Notes under the pieces: model-generated
What the model saw: the letters and a program-made list of their open reading frames with translations, nothing else
The model's database searches: none
Told to the model about the DNA's origin: nothing
Part shown: positions 17,156 through 27,000 of the stretch, piece after piece
Position numbering within the stretch: the stretch's first letter is position 1
Layout: each line of letters starts with the position of its first letter
Program-made: the position numbers and the translations under genes
NCBI RefSeq assembly: GCF_000344615.1
Contig: NZ_KB467824.1
Location: forward strand, 999,324-1,063,323
Direction of reading: 5' to 3'
DNA length: 64,000 nucleotides
From: Janthinobacterium sp. CG3
GTDB taxonomy: Bacteria > Pseudomonadota > Gammaproteobacteria > Burkholderiales > Burkholderiaceae_D

Positions 17156-18586
17156 ATGAACCCTCCCCGCACCGTCGTCGCGCTGGTCCCGTCGGTCGAA
17201 TTCGACGCGGCGTTGATCCGCAAGCTCAACCAGATGGGGCCGCGCTACACCTCGTACCCGACCGCCGACCGCTTCAGCGGCGATTTCGCGCAGGCCGACT
17301 ACGTCGATGCGGTGGCGCGGGTGCGCGCCGGCGCCCGCGCAGCGCCGTTGTCGCTGTACGTGCACATCCCGTTTTGCGAGTCGCTGTGCTATTACTGCGC
17401 CTGCAACAAGATCGTCACGCGGGAGCGCGACAAGGCGGTGCTCTACCTCGACTACCTGAAGCGCGAAATCGCCATGCAGGGCGGGCTGCTGGCCGGCATG
17501 AACCGCGTCGAGCAACTGCATTTCGGCGGCGGCACGCCGACCTATCTGAGCGACGGGCAGATGGACGACCTGATGGCCTGCCTGCGCCGCTGGTTCGACT
17601 TCGCGCCCGACGCGCAGGGCGAATATTCGGTCGAGGTCGACCCGCGCACGGTCACGCCGGCGCGCATCCGCACCTTGCGCGCGCAGGGCTTCAACCGCAT
17701 CAGCCTGGGCGTGCAGGACTTCGACGCCGACGTCCAGCGGGCGGTCAACCGCATCCAGCCGGAGGCCGAGACGGTGGGCATCATCGACGCCGCGCGCCAG
17801 GCCGGCTTCCGCTCGATCAGCGTCGACCTGATTTACGGCTTGCCGAAACAAAGCCCGGCGACGATGGTGCCGACGCTGCACAAGGTGATCGCCGCCAATC
17901 CCGACCGCATCGCGGTCTACAACTACGCCCACATGCCGCACCTGTTCAAGTCGCAACGCCTGATCGTGGCGGCCGACTTGCCCACGCCCGACGCCAAGCT
18001 CGACATGCTGCGCCTGTGCATCGAAATGCTCGGCGCCGCCGGCTACGTCTACATCGGCATGGACCATTTCGCCAAGCCCGACGACGACCTGGCCGTGTCC
18101 CAGCGCGAGGGCAGGTTGCACCGCAACTTCCAGGGCTATTCGACCCACGCCGAGGCCGGCATGGTGGCGCTGGGCGTGTCCGGCATCAGCGCGCTGGGCG
18201 GCTGCTACAGCCAGAACGACAAGACCCTCGGCGGCTACTACGCGGCGCTCGACCAGAAGCGCCTGCCGATCGCCCGCGGCATCACCCTGGACCCGGACGA
18301 CCTGCTGCGGCGCGACATCATCGGCCGCCTGATGTGCGACTTCGCGCTGTCTTACGCCGAGGCCGGCCTGCCCGACGCGGCCGGTTTCGCCGACTACTTC
18401 GCCGCCGAACTGCGGGCGCTGGCGCCGCTGGCGGCCGACGGCCTGCTGGACATGGACGCGGACGGGCTGCGCGTGAGCTTGAAAGGGCGCCTGTTGATCC
18501 GTAACATCTGCATGGTGTTCGACAACTACCTGGGCCGCGCCGGCGGCGCCGGCCCGGCGCCGCAGCGCTACTCGAAAACCATCTAG
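17156..18586 (+). CDS. hemN: Oxygen-independent coproporphyrinogen III oxidase
   Basis: Radical SAM enzyme converting coproporphyrinogen III to protoporphyrinogen IX for haem synthesis without O2. Motif HIPFCESLCYYCACNK holds the C-x3-C-x2-C cluster ligands plus the extra Cys typical of HemN; GGGTPTYL follows. 476 aa, close to E. coli HemN (457). It is the third gene after narK1-narK2 with a 22-bp gap, a linkage that supplies haem for NarI and NorB under anoxia. Confidence 0.93.
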   Translation: MNPPRTVVALVPSVEFDAALIRKLNQMGPRYTSYPTADRFSGDFAQADYVDAVARVRAGARAAPLSLYVHIPFCESLCYYCACNKIVTRERDKAVLYLDYLKREIAMQGGLLAGMNRVEQLHFGGGTPTYLSDGQMDDLMACLRRWFDFAPDAQGEYSVEVDPRTVTPARIRTLRAQGFNRISLGVQDFDADVQRAVNRIQPEAETVGIIDAARQAGFRSISVDLIYGLPKQSPATMVPTLHKVIAANPDRIAVYNYAHMPHLFKSQRLIVAADLPTPDAKLDMLRLCIEMLGAAGYVYIGMDHFAKPDDDLAVSQREGRLHRNFQGYSTHAEAGMVALGVSGISALGGCYSQNDKTLGGYYAALDQKRLPIARGITLDPDDLLRRDIIGRLMCDFALSYAEAGLPDAAGFADYFAAELRALAPLAADGLLDMDADGLRVSLKGRLLIRNICMVFDNYLGRAGGAGPAPQRYSKTI

Positions 18587-18600
18587 GCCGCGGCGACGCC

Positions 18601-18630
18601 GTCGGCTTACGCGCTGCGCGCTAAGCCGAC
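18601..18630. repeat. Palindromic intergenic repeat / hairpin after hemN
   Basis: GTCGGCTTA and TAAGCCGAC are perfect 9-bp arms around a GC-rich centre that is itself palindromic, followed by CTACGG. It is the best-preserved member of the dispersed repeat family and could stop or stabilise the hemN transcript, though there is no T-run. Confidence 0.7.
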
Positions 18631-18689
18631 CTACGGTCCTCGTCGCGCGGGCGCGCAACCCGACACGCCGCCGCAAGCCGGCGGCTGTT

Positions 18690-18791
18690 CATTCGCGCAT
18701 CTTGTCCGACTTGAGCGGGCACGCCATGATTGCCGTCAGCGGGCGCAACGTCACCATCCTCGACATCGAGCGGCTGCGCCGGTACGGGTAG
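18690..18791 (+). pseudogene. C-terminal remnant of a Crp/FNR-family regulator
   Basis: The frame reads HSRILSDLSGHAM then IAVSGRNVTILDIERLRRYG and a stop. This matches the end of Crp/FNR helix-turn-helix domains (xVSRxLSxLxxxGLIxVxGRxIxILDxxxL). Upstream of it the frame loses similarity and there is no start or sensor domain. So only about the last 33 codons survive, just after hemN, where denitrification clusters often carry an anr/dnr-type gene. Confidence 0.6.
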
Positions 18792-18922
18792 GGGCGCGAC
18801 GCTTGCGGCCAAAGCGACGCCGGCCGGCCGGACACCCTGATATACTGATTGCAGGACACTCAACGACGGAAGGCGCCTACCCATGATCCGCACTTTAGCT
18901 CACCCCGATTGACGGATCGCAT
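18792..18922. promoter_or_regulatory. Probable promoter of the 18923 gene
   Basis: A -10-like TATACT lies at 18841-18846, about 80 bp before the start at 18923. No matching -35 is obvious. A ten-codon frame (18882) is too short to call. Confidence 0.35.
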
Positions 18923-19735
18923 ATGGCGCCGAACCGCTTTTCGCTGCTGACGCTCGCCCTGCTGGCCGCCTGCTGCTGCGCCGCCGCCCACGCCCGCGCG
19001 TCCGCCACCACGGCGTACAACACTTACATGGTCGGCCCCTACCTGGTCGATGCGCAGCAGGGCTTGGCGCAGTCGCTAGTCGACCGGCTGAACGACAAAA
19101 TCGGACCGGGCCAGCAGCTTAGCCTGAGCCACATTCCGCGCATCCGGCTCGACGCGATCGAACTCAACAAAGGCGACCAGTTCGGCGGCGTGGTGTTGTT
19201 CGTCAACCCGCGCTTCGTCGGCGACGCCGCGAAAACCCGTTTCCTGTGGTCGAAACCGCTGTTCGTCGATTGCAACCTGGTCATTTCAAGGGTCGACGAA
19301 CCCGTCGAATACGTCGGCCTGTCGACCTTATGGGGGCTGCGTTTTGGCGGCGTGCGCGGTTATCGCTACGTCCACATCGACGACATGGTACGTCTGGGCA
19401 AGCTGGCGCGCGAGGACAGCCAGGACGAGTTGAGCGGCCTGCGCAAGGTGGCGCTGGGCCGGGTCGACCTCACCGTCGTGCCCTATTCCATCTTCAGCCA
19501 GTTCGGCGCCGACAAAACCCTGGCCAAGCAACTGTACGTCGCCGCCAAGCCGCTGCAGTGCTTCGCCCGGCACATTCTGGTGGGCAAGGGCAATCCGGCC
19601 ATGCTGAAGGCGCTCAACGAGGCCATCGACACGCTCGCCACCGACAAGGGTTGGCTGGCGGCGATGGCGTACTTCCACCTGGACGTTAAAGTCCTGTCGG
19701 GCTGGAGCGCCGACGATCCGTCCGACAAGCCGTAG
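18923..19735 (+). CDS. Periplasmic solute-binding-like protein
   Basis: 270 aa with a signal peptide of about 26 residues. The rest resembles the bacterial extracellular solute-binding protein family 3 fold (amino-acid binding proteins): YMVGPYLVDAQQGLAQSLVDRLN, a central GVRGYRYVHID, and LRKVALGRVDLTVVPYSIF. Many such Oxalobacteraceae proteins are not linked to an ABC transporter, and none is found here. The ligand is unknown. Confidence 0.65.
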   Translation: MAPNRFSLLTLALLAACCCAAAHARASATTAYNTYMVGPYLVDAQQGLAQSLVDRLNDKIGPGQQLSLSHIPRIRLDAIELNKGDQFGGVVLFVNPRFVGDAAKTRFLWSKPLFVDCNLVISRVDEPVEYVGLSTLWGLRFGGVRGYRYVHIDDMVRLGKLAREDSQDELSGLRKVALGRVDLTVVPYSIFSQFGADKTLAKQLYVAAKPLQCFARHILVGKGNPAMLKALNEAIDTLATDKGWLAAMAYFHLDVKVLSGWSADDPSDKP

Positions 19736-19877
19736 CGCCGCCAGGAACGGATATGCGCGTAACCCGGCGCCTGGCGCTTGATCAGCGTGGCCAGGCCGGC
19801 GCCGGCCAACAAGCCTTAGATCGGCGCCGAATCTGCAACAAAACCTCCAGATCGAGACCTAACCCTATTTTGTAGGA

Positions 19878-21146
19878 TTAGTGCGTCGCTCGCAGGCGCA
19901 GCGCGCGCCAGAGTATCCAGGCGAGGTGCAGCGTCGAGGCGAGCATCGCCACGGCGGCCGCGCGCGCCAGCGGTGTCGGCCACAGCGCGGCGCCCGCCAG
20001 CAGCGCCAGCGCCGCCAGGTGGCCGCGGAATTGGCCGCGCGCCGCTTCTTCCGTGATGATGTGGCGGATGCCCGGCACTGGTTTGTCGTCCGCGTTTTCC
20101 TGCCAGTGCTGCCACAGCAGGAAGGGGACGATTTTGTAGAGCATGCCGAGCACCGCCGAGTAGGCGAAGCCGAGCAGGAACAGCAGGCCGGGCAACAGTG
20201 CGCCGGCGCCGGCCGGCGGCGGCGCCAAGCACAGCGCCGCGCAGGCCAGCAGGCTGGCCATGGCCAGGCGCCAGAACAGGGTGGTGGCGTCGGCCGGGCG
20301 CTTGCGCCGTCTGAGCAGGTCGAGCGTGGCCACGGCGAAGACGCCGAAGGCGCCCAGCAGCAGCGCGTGCAGCGGCGCCGCGCTCCAGTGCCCGGCCAGT
20401 TGCGCGGCGCTGGCGGCCAGCGTCAGCCCCAGCACCGCGCGGTTCAAGGCGCGCGTCAGGCCGGCCGGGTACAGCGGCGTGACCTGGAACATCGGAATTA
20501 CTTGGTGGGCGATGGCGATCACCAGCACGCCGATCCAGCCCGCCAGGCCCCACAGGGCGTGCAGGTCGGCCAGGCGCGCCAGCGGCAGCGGCAGCGCCCA
20601 GGCCAGGGCGGCGGCCATGCCGGCGCCCAGCGCCGCGGTAACGCCGAGGGCGCCGAGGGCGATGCGCACGCCGTCCAGCATGGGCTGCGCCGCGCCGGCG
20701 CGGGCGGCGGCGGCGGGGGCCGCGCGCGCCCGCCACAGGCCAAGGGCGCAGGCGCCCAGCAGCCAGGCCAGCGCCAGCGCCAGCGGCGCCAGCGCGAGTT
20801 GCAGCAGCGGCGGACGCGACCAGCAAAAGCCGGCCGCCAGCAGCAGCGTGCCGGCACTTAACAGGGCGTGGATGGCGGGCGCGGCCAGGCCGGCGCGCGG
20901 AATGTCGACGCCGGCCACCACCGGCAGCAGTTGCAGCAGCGCGCCGCTCATGACCATGGTCAGCACGCCCAGCGTGAACAGGTGGGTCGCCGCCAGCGCC
21001 GCCGGCGACCAGCGCGAGGCCAGCAGCGGCGGCCCCTGCCACAGCAGCAGGGCGCCGGCCAGCAGCGCGAACAGCGGCGCGCTGGCGAAAAAGCGCATCG
21101 ACAGCCACAGCGGCGCGCTGCGTTCGAGCGCGAGGCGGCGTTGCAT
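19878..21146 (-). CDS. Polytopic membrane protein with conserved histidines, partner of a DUF2249 protein
   Basis: 422 aa with about 12 hydrophobic helices. His residues sit in or at helices: ATHLFTLGVLTMVMSG, LHALWGLAGWIG, IAIAHQVIPMF. The pattern recalls NnrS and haem-copper-type proteins, but I cannot assign it to either. The ATG at 21146 overlaps the stop of the DUF2249 gene (TGATG), so translation is coupled; the frame is open further upstream but that part antisenses the DUF2249 gene out of register. It shares an FNR-box region with ubiUVT, suggesting an anaerobic or NO-related role. Confidence 0.7.
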   Translation of the reverse strand: MQRRLALERSAPLWLSMRFFASAPLFALLAGALLLWQGPPLLASRWSPAALAATHLFTLGVLTMVMSGALLQLLPVVAGVDIPRAGLAAPAIHALLSAGTLLLAAGFCWSRPPLLQLALAPLALALAWLLGACALGLWRARAAPAAAARAGAAQPMLDGVRIALGALGVTAALGAGMAAALAWALPLPLARLADLHALWGLAGWIGVLVIAIAHQVIPMFQVTPLYPAGLTRALNRAVLGLTLAASAAQLAGHWSAAPLHALLLGAFGVFAVATLDLLRRRKRPADATTLFWRLAMASLLACAALCLAPPPAGAGALLPGLLFLLGFAYSAVLGMLYKIVPFLLWQHWQENADDKPVPGIRHIITEEAARGQFRGHLAALALLAGAALWPTPLARAAAVAMLASTLHLAWILWRALRLRATH

Positions 21147-21367
21147 CAGGCGGCGCGCCAGATCAGCAGGTCGTAGCGCAGGTCGGGTCGGCGCGTGATG
21201 CAGTGGCGGTAGCCGCGCCGGTCCAGGATGCGGTACAGCGGCAGCGGCTCGCGTTCGATCAGCACGGCCAGGCGCCGCCGCGGCGCCATCGCGCCCAGCG
21301 CCTCGAGCACGCGCTGCATCGGTTCGGGCGGCGCCAGCGCGCAGACGTCGAGGGAAATTTCCTGCAT
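21146..21367 (-). CDS. DUF2249-domain protein, 73 aa
   Basis: MQEISLDVCALAPPEPMQRVLEAL followed by LIEREPLPLYRILDRRG is a DUF2249/SirA-like pattern, with EREPLPLY in place of the usual NDHDPLPL. First gene of a two-gene unit with the membrane protein. A likely start site 20 bp upstream is served by the divergent FNR box at 21423 and a CACAAT -10 (21394-21399). Function unknown. Confidence 0.75.
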   Translation of the reverse strand: MQEISLDVCALAPPEPMQRVLEALGAMAPRRRLAVLIEREPLPLYRILDRRGYRHCITRRPDLRYDLLIWRAA

Positions 21368-21422
21368 GGCGGTCCCGTTCTGTGCAAAGCGCCATTGTGC
21401 ATCCCGGGCATGGTTTTAATCC

Positions 21423-21436
21423 TTGACCCAGGTTAA
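21423..21436. promoter_or_regulatory. FNR/Anr box serving divergent promoters
   Basis: TTGACCCAGGTTAA. For ubiUVT the -10 TATAGT (21459-21464) lies 32 bp from the box centre, exactly the class II geometry (box at -41.5). On the minus strand a CACAAT -10 lies 33 bp away, facing the DUF2249 gene. One site could therefore drive both units. Confidence 0.75.
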
Positions 21437-21458
21437 GGACTTTTATATTTGCCGGGCC

Positions 21459-21464
21459 TATAGT
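21459..21464 (+). promoter_or_regulatory. -10 element of the ubiUVT promoter
   Basis: TATAGT, correctly spaced from the FNR box; predicted transcript start near 21471, giving an ~84-base leader before ubiU. Confidence 0.6.
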
Positions 21465-21554
21465 TCGCCGCAGCGCAATACCGCAGCGCGCGCTTCACGT
21501 CGCCGGTTTGATGGACGGCGGCGGCGCGCGGCGTTCACGAACAGGAAAAGGCTT

Positions 21555-22589
21555 ATGATTGACGATCCCACCCCCGCAGCGGCGCGCGCGCCGCTGGAAC
21601 TGGTTTGCCCGGCCGGCAGCCTGCCGGCCCTGAAGGCGGCCGTCGACAACGGCGCCGACTGCGTCTACCTCGGCTTCCGCGACGCCACCAACGCGCGCAA
21701 CTTCGCCGGCCTCAATTTCGACGACAAGGCCATCGACGAGGGCGTCGGCTACGCCCACCAGCGCGGATGCAAGGTGCTGCTGGCGCTGAACACCTATCCG
21801 CAGCCGTCCAACTGGACGCTGTGGCGCGGCGCCATCGACCGCGCCGCCGACGCCGGCATCGACGCGGTGATCCTGGCCGACCCGGGCTTGATGGCCTACG
21901 CGCTGCGCCACCACCCGCAATTGCGGCTGCACCTGTCGGTGCAGGGTTCGGCCACCAATTACGAGGCCATCAATTTCTACCACGAGCATTTCGGCATCGC
22001 CCGCGCGGTGCTGCCGCGGGTGCTGTCGCTGACCCAGGTCGAGCAGGTCGCCAAGAACACCCCGGTGGACATCGAGGTGTTCGGCTTCGGCAGCCTGTGC
22101 GTGATGGTCGAGGGCCGCTGCGCGCTGTCCTCGTACGCCACCGGCGAGGCGCCCAACACGCACGGGGTCTGCTCGCCGGCCAGGTCGGTGCGCTGGGTGC
22201 AGACGCCGAAGGGCCTGGAGTCGCGCCTGAACGGCGTGCTGATCGACCGCTACGCCGACGCCGAGAACGCCAGTTATCCGACGCTGTGCAAGGGGCGTTT
22301 CGACGTCGCCGGCGAAAATTATTACGCCCTGGAAGAGCCCACCAGCCTGAACACGCTGGAGCTGCTTCCCGCGCTGGTCGGCATGGGCGTGCGCGCGGTC
22401 AAGATCGAGGGGCGCCAGCGCAGCCCGGCCTATGTGGCGCAGGTGACGCGGGTGTGGCGCGAGGCGCTCGACTGCTACGCCGGCAACGCCCAGCGCTATT
22501 CGGTCAAGCCGGCCTGGATGGCTGCGCTCGACAAGGTGGCGGAGGGGCAGCAGCACACGCTGGGCGCCTACCACCGCTCGTGGAAATAA
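21555..22589 (+). CDS. ubiU: O2-independent ubiquinone hydroxylation protein UbiU (U32 family)
   Basis: With UbiV hydroxylates the ubiquinone ring without O2. Four cysteines for the [4Fe-4S] cluster are at 182, 189, 206 and 245; the spacings 7, 17 and 39 equal those of E. coli UbiU (169, 176, 193, 232). 344 aa. The U32 signature region [16 protein letters not shown] is present. ATG at 21555 preceded by AGGAAAAGG; the frame opens 44 codons earlier, but that lies in the promoter. First gene of ubiUVT. Confidence 0.93.
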   Translation: MIDDPTPAAARAPLELVCPAGSLPALKAAVDNGADCVYLGFRDATNARNFAGLNFDDKAIDEGVGYAHQRGCKVLLALNTYPQPSNWTLWRGAIDRAADAGIDAVILADPGLMAYALRHHPQLRLHLSVQGSATNYEAINFYHEHFGIARAVLPRVLSLTQVEQVAKNTPVDIEVFGFGSLCVMVEGRCALSSYATGEAPNTHGVCSPARSVRWVQTPKGLESRLNGVLIDRYADAENASYPTLCKGRFDVAGENYYALEEPTSLNTLELLPALVGMGVRAVKIEGRQRSPAYVAQVTRVWREALDCYAGNAQRYSVKPAWMAALDKVAEGQQHTLGAYHRSWK

Positions 22590-22608
22590 TCTGGACAATG
22601 GAAAAAGC

Positions 22609-23511
22609 ATGTTGAAACTGGCATTGGGACCGATCCTGTACTACTGGCCACGCGCCGCCGTGTTCGAGTTTTACCACATGGTCGCCGACAGCGCGGTCGA
22701 TATCGTCTACCTCGGCGAGACGGTGTGTTCGCGCCGGCGCGAGCTGCGCCAGGCCGACTGGCTCGACGTGGCCGAGTTGCTGGCCGGCGCCGGCAAGGAG
22801 GTGGTGCTGTCGACGCAGGCGCTGATCGAGTCCGGCAGCGAACTGACGGCGATGCGCAAGATCGCCGAGAACGGCCGCTTCGCCGTCGAGGCGAACGACA
22901 TGGGCGCGGTGCAGCGCCTGAAGGGCGGCGCGCCCTTCGTCGCCGGGCCGCACCTGAACCTGTACAACGACCCGACGCTGGCGCTGCTGGCCGGGTTGGG
23001 CGCGAAGCGCTGGGTGATGCCGCTGGAAATGGGCCGCGAGGGCCTGGCGCAGATGCTGGCCGCGCGCCCGGCCGGCATGCAGACCGAGGTGTTCGCCTAC
23101 GGGCGCATGCCGCTGGCGTTTTCGGCGCGCTGCTTCACCGCGCGCAACCGCAACCTGGCGAAGGACGATTGCCGCTTCAGCTGCCTGGAGCACCCGGACG
23201 GCTTGCTGCTGCAGACGCGCGAACACGCGCCGTTCCTGGTCTTGAACGGCACCCAAACGCAGTCGGCGCTGGTGTATAACCTGGTGGCGGAACTGGACGC
23301 GATGGGCCGCATGGGCGTCGACGTCGCCCGCATCAGCCCGCAGGCCAGCGACACCGGGCGCGTCATCGACGCCTTCGACCGGGTCCGCCGCGGCGCGACC
23401 GCGGGCGCCGCGGCCGGCGCGCAGATCGCCGCGTGGCAGCCGTCGGCCGCCTGCGACGGCTACTGGTACGGCAAGCCCGGCCTGGAGCTGCGCCGCCACG
23501 ACCAGCACTAA
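22609..23511 (+). CDS. ubiV: O2-independent ubiquinone hydroxylation protein UbiV (U32 family)
   Basis: Partner of UbiU. Cysteines at 40, 175, 188 and 192 reproduce the E. coli UbiV ligand set (39, 180, 193, 197), including the C-x12-C-x3-C block. 300 aa. Starts 19 bp after ubiU. The [17 protein letters not shown] segment is characteristic of the family. Confidence 0.93.
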   Translation: MLKLALGPILYYWPRAAVFEFYHMVADSAVDIVYLGETVCSRRRELRQADWLDVAELLAGAGKEVVLSTQALIESGSELTAMRKIAENGRFAVEANDMGAVQRLKGGAPFVAGPHLNLYNDPTLALLAGLGAKRWVMPLEMGREGLAQMLAARPAGMQTEVFAYGRMPLAFSARCFTARNRNLAKDDCRFSCLEHPDGLLLQTREHAPFLVLNGTQTQSALVYNLVAELDAMGRMGVDVARISPQASDTGRVIDAFDRVRRGATAGAAAGAQIAAWQPSAACDGYWYGKPGLELRRHDQH

Positions 23512-23539
23512 CACCGCGGCACCCGCCAAGGAGCAACCA

Positions 23540-24016
23540 ATGCAAGAAAAACCCTACACCCTACCCGAGCCGGCGGCCAAGCTGCTGGCGCTGCTGCCGG
23601 CCTATCCCGGCTCCTGGCTGTTCGTCCAGGCGCTCAACCTGGCGCTGGCGCGGCAACTGCCGGCCGACGTGCGCCAGCGCCTGGAAGGCAAGCGGCTGCG
23701 CCTGCGCCTGGACGACGCCGGCCTGGCCTTCGACTTCGTCTGGCGCGGCGGCGCCTTTCGCGCCTGCCGGCCGCGGGCCGAGACCGACTTGACCATCGGC
23801 GCGGCGGTGCACGACCTGCTGTTGCTGGCGCGGCGCCAGGAAGACCCGGACACGCTGTTCTTCAGCCGCCGCCTGGCGCTGGAGGGCGACACCGAACTGG
23901 GGTTGCTGTTCAAGAACACGCTCGACGCGCTGGAGGCGCCGGCCTTCGAGTTGGCCGCGCTGGCGCCGGGGCGCGTGCTGGCGCGCCTGCGCCGCGACGC
24001 GCGACCGCGCCGCTAA
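23540..24016 (+). CDS. ubiT: Anaerobic ubiquinone accessory factor UbiT (SCP2 domain)
   Basis: 158 aa SCP2-type lipid-binding protein; the segment FSRRLALEGDTELGLLFKNTLDAL is typical of UbiT/YhbT. It probably binds the hydrophobic quinone precursors for UbiUV. Third gene of the operon, with AAGGAG upstream. Loss of UbiT, U or V in other bacteria blocks ubiquinone synthesis only under anoxia. Confidence 0.9.
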   Translation: MQEKPYTLPEPAAKLLALLPAYPGSWLFVQALNLALARQLPADVRQRLEGKRLRLRLDDAGLAFDFVWRGGAFRACRPRAETDLTIGAAVHDLLLLARRQEDPDTLFFSRRLALEGDTELGLLFKNTLDALEAPAFELAALAPGRVLARLRRDARPRR

Positions 24017-24054
24017 TCCGCGACCTCCGGAAGCTTCACTGTGCGGCAGTATGC

Positions 24055-27000
24055 CTAGGCCGCCGCTTTCGCCGTCGTCGCGTAGTGTTCGAAGGCCGCC
24101 AGCGGCAGCGGCCGGCTGAAGTAGTAACCCTGGTAGGCGTGGCAGCCGGAGCCGGCCAGGAAGTCGCGCTGGGTCTGCGTTTCGACGCCCTCGGCGATGA
24201 CCCCCAGCCCCAGGCTTTGCGCCAGCGCGACGATGGTGCGGGCGATGGCCGCGTCGTTCGGGTCGACCAGCACGTCGCGCACGAAGGATTGGTCGATCTT
24301 CAACTGGTCCAGCGGTAGCCGGCGCAGGTAGGAGAACGAGGAGTAGCCGGTGCCGAAGTCGTCGAGCGCGAAGCCGACGCCCTTGGCCTTGAGCGCGTGC
24401 ATCTTCTCGATGACGTCCTGGACGTTGTCGACCAGCAGCGACTCGGTCAGTTCGAGCTTCAGGCGGATCGGGTTGGCGCCGCTTTCGGCCAGCGCCGCCA
24501 GCACCGTGGCGACGAAGTCTGGTTCGCGAAATTGCCTGGCGCTGACGTTGACGGCCAGCGTCAGGTGCGCCATCAACGGCTGCGCCGCCCACGCCGCCAG
24601 CTGGGCGCAGGCGCTGCGCAGCACCCACAGCCCGAGCGGCAGGATCAGGCCGGTGTCCTCGGCCAGCCCGATGAAGGCGGCCGGCGCCACCATGCCGCGC
24701 TGCGGGTGCTGCCAGCGCACCAGCGCCTCGGCGCCGGTGACGCGGCCGTCGCCGACCACCTGGGCCTGGTAGTGCAGCACGAACTGGTTGGCGCGGATCG
24801 CCTCGCGCAGGCCGGCCTCGAGCGCGGCGCGCTCCATCACCACCGTTTGCATGCCCGGGTCGAAGAAGCGCAGCGCGTTGCGCCCGGTTTCCTTGGATTG
24901 GTACATCGCCAGGTCGGCCTGTTTCAGCAGCTCGTCGATGCTGGTGTCGTGGCCGTGGAACAGCGTGGCGCCGACGCTGGCGGTGCTGCGGTGCTCGACC
25001 GCGCCGAGCTGGTAGGGCTTGTTCAGGGCGGCCAGGATCTTCTCGCCCAGCGCCTCGGTCTGGCCGGCGGCCTCGGCGGCGTTGGGGCCCAGGCTTTCCA
25101 GCACCACGACGAATTCGTCGCCGCCCAGGCGCGCCACCGTGTCGCCGCCGCGCAGGCAGCCTTCGAGCCGGCGCGCCACCTGTTGCAGCAGCAAGTCGCC
25201 CTGGTCGTGGCCGAGCGTGTCGTTGAGCGTCTTGAAGTGGTCCAGGTCGATGAACAGCACCGCGCCGTGGTGCGCGTTGCGGCTGCCCGCGGTCATCGAC
25301 TGCTTCAAGCGGTCGAGCAGCAGGGTGCGGTTGGGCAGTTGCGTCAGGGCGTCGAAAAAGGCCAGTTCCTCGATCTTCTTTTCGGCCTTCTTGCGCTCGG
25401 TGATGTCGTGGTGCGTGCTGATATAGTTGGTGACGGCGCCGTCGGCGCCGCGCACGGCCGAGATGGTTAGCCATTTCGGGTAGGTCTCGCCGTTCTTGCG
25501 GCGGCCCCAGATCTCGCCCTGCCAGCCGCCGTTGCGCCCGATCGCCGCCCACATGTCGCGGTAAAAGGCGGCGTCGTGGCGGTCCGACTGCAGCAGGCGC
25601 GGGGTGCGCCCGACGACCTCGGCGTCGCTGTAGCCGGTGGTCTCGGTGAAGGCCCAGTTGACGCGCAGGATCACGCTGTTGGCGTCGGTGATCATCATGC
25701 CCTCGCGCGAGTCGAAGGCGGCGGCGGCGATGCGCAGCTCGGACTCGGCCAGCTTGCGCTCGGTGATGTCGCGCCCGCTGGTGCGAAAGCCCGTCAGCGC
25801 GCCTTTAGCGTCGCTGATCGGCACCCACGACACCGACAGCCAGAACAGCGAGCCGTCCTTGCGCACGCAGCGGAACTCGAGGTCGTGGCCGCGCTCGCCG
25901 CGGCGGCCCTTGAGGAATTCCGGCGCGACGCGCTCGGCGTCGTCGGGGTAGACCAGCGTGCCGACGAAGTCGTCCATGGCCATGCATTCGTCGACGGTGT
26001 AACCGGTGTAGTCGCGCACCGAGGGGTTGATCCAGCGCGGGCGGCCGTCCAGCCCCCACCAGACCTCCCAGTTGACGGTGCAGTCGGCGATGGCGCGGAA
26101 TTTCTCCTCGCTGGCGCGCAGCTCGACCGTCATCGCCGCGGCCAACCGCAGCGCGCGGCTGCGCCCGGTCGCCACCAGCCACGCCAGCAGCGCCAGCAAC
26201 AGGCTCAGGCCGGCGCCGGCGCCGGCGATCAGGGCCGCGGCGCTGCGGTCGAAACGGGCGTGGAAGTCGTCGAGCGCGCTCAGCGACAGCATCCAGGTGT
26301 GGCCGCCGACGACCAGGTATTCGTTGGCCGCCAGCGTCGCCGACGGCGGCGCCACCGCCAGCTCGCCGGGCGGATACATGCGCGAACCGTCGGCCTGGCC
26401 GATGCCGTCGTAGACCGCCAGCGCCAGGCCGGGCGGCTGCTCGCCGTACAGCGTGGCCATCATGTCGCGCATGCGGAAGGCGGCGTAGACCCAGCCGACC
26501 AGGCTGGCGCGGCGCTCGGCGACGTTGGCCACCGGCTGGCCGGGCGCGTAGATCGGCAGGTACATGGCGAAGCCGGCCGGGGCGACGCCGGCGGCGTCGA
26601 CCGCCAGGCGCAGCTTGCCCGACAGGGCCGCCTTGCCGGAATCGCGCGCGCGCGCCATCGCCTCGCGCCGCACCGGCTCGGCCCAGGCGTCGAAGTCGAG
26701 CAGGACGCGCTCGACGCCGGCGTCGGCGCCGGGTTCGCGCAGCACGATCGGCGCCGACTGCGCGGCGCCGCCCGGGGGCGTGGCGGCGCCGCCGGCCGGG
26801 CCGAAGCGCGGCGTCGCCGGCAGCGCGGCGGCGGCGGCGGCGCGCCCGTCCGTCAGCCAGGCGTGCGCGCCGATCGACATCACGCCGGCGAAGTTGGCGT
26901 CGAGCCCGAGCGCGCCGACGTACTGGTGGAAATTGTCGCGATCGAGCGCGCCGCTGGCGCCGAACAAGCCGCGCACGCCCAGCAGCATTTTTTCATAGCC

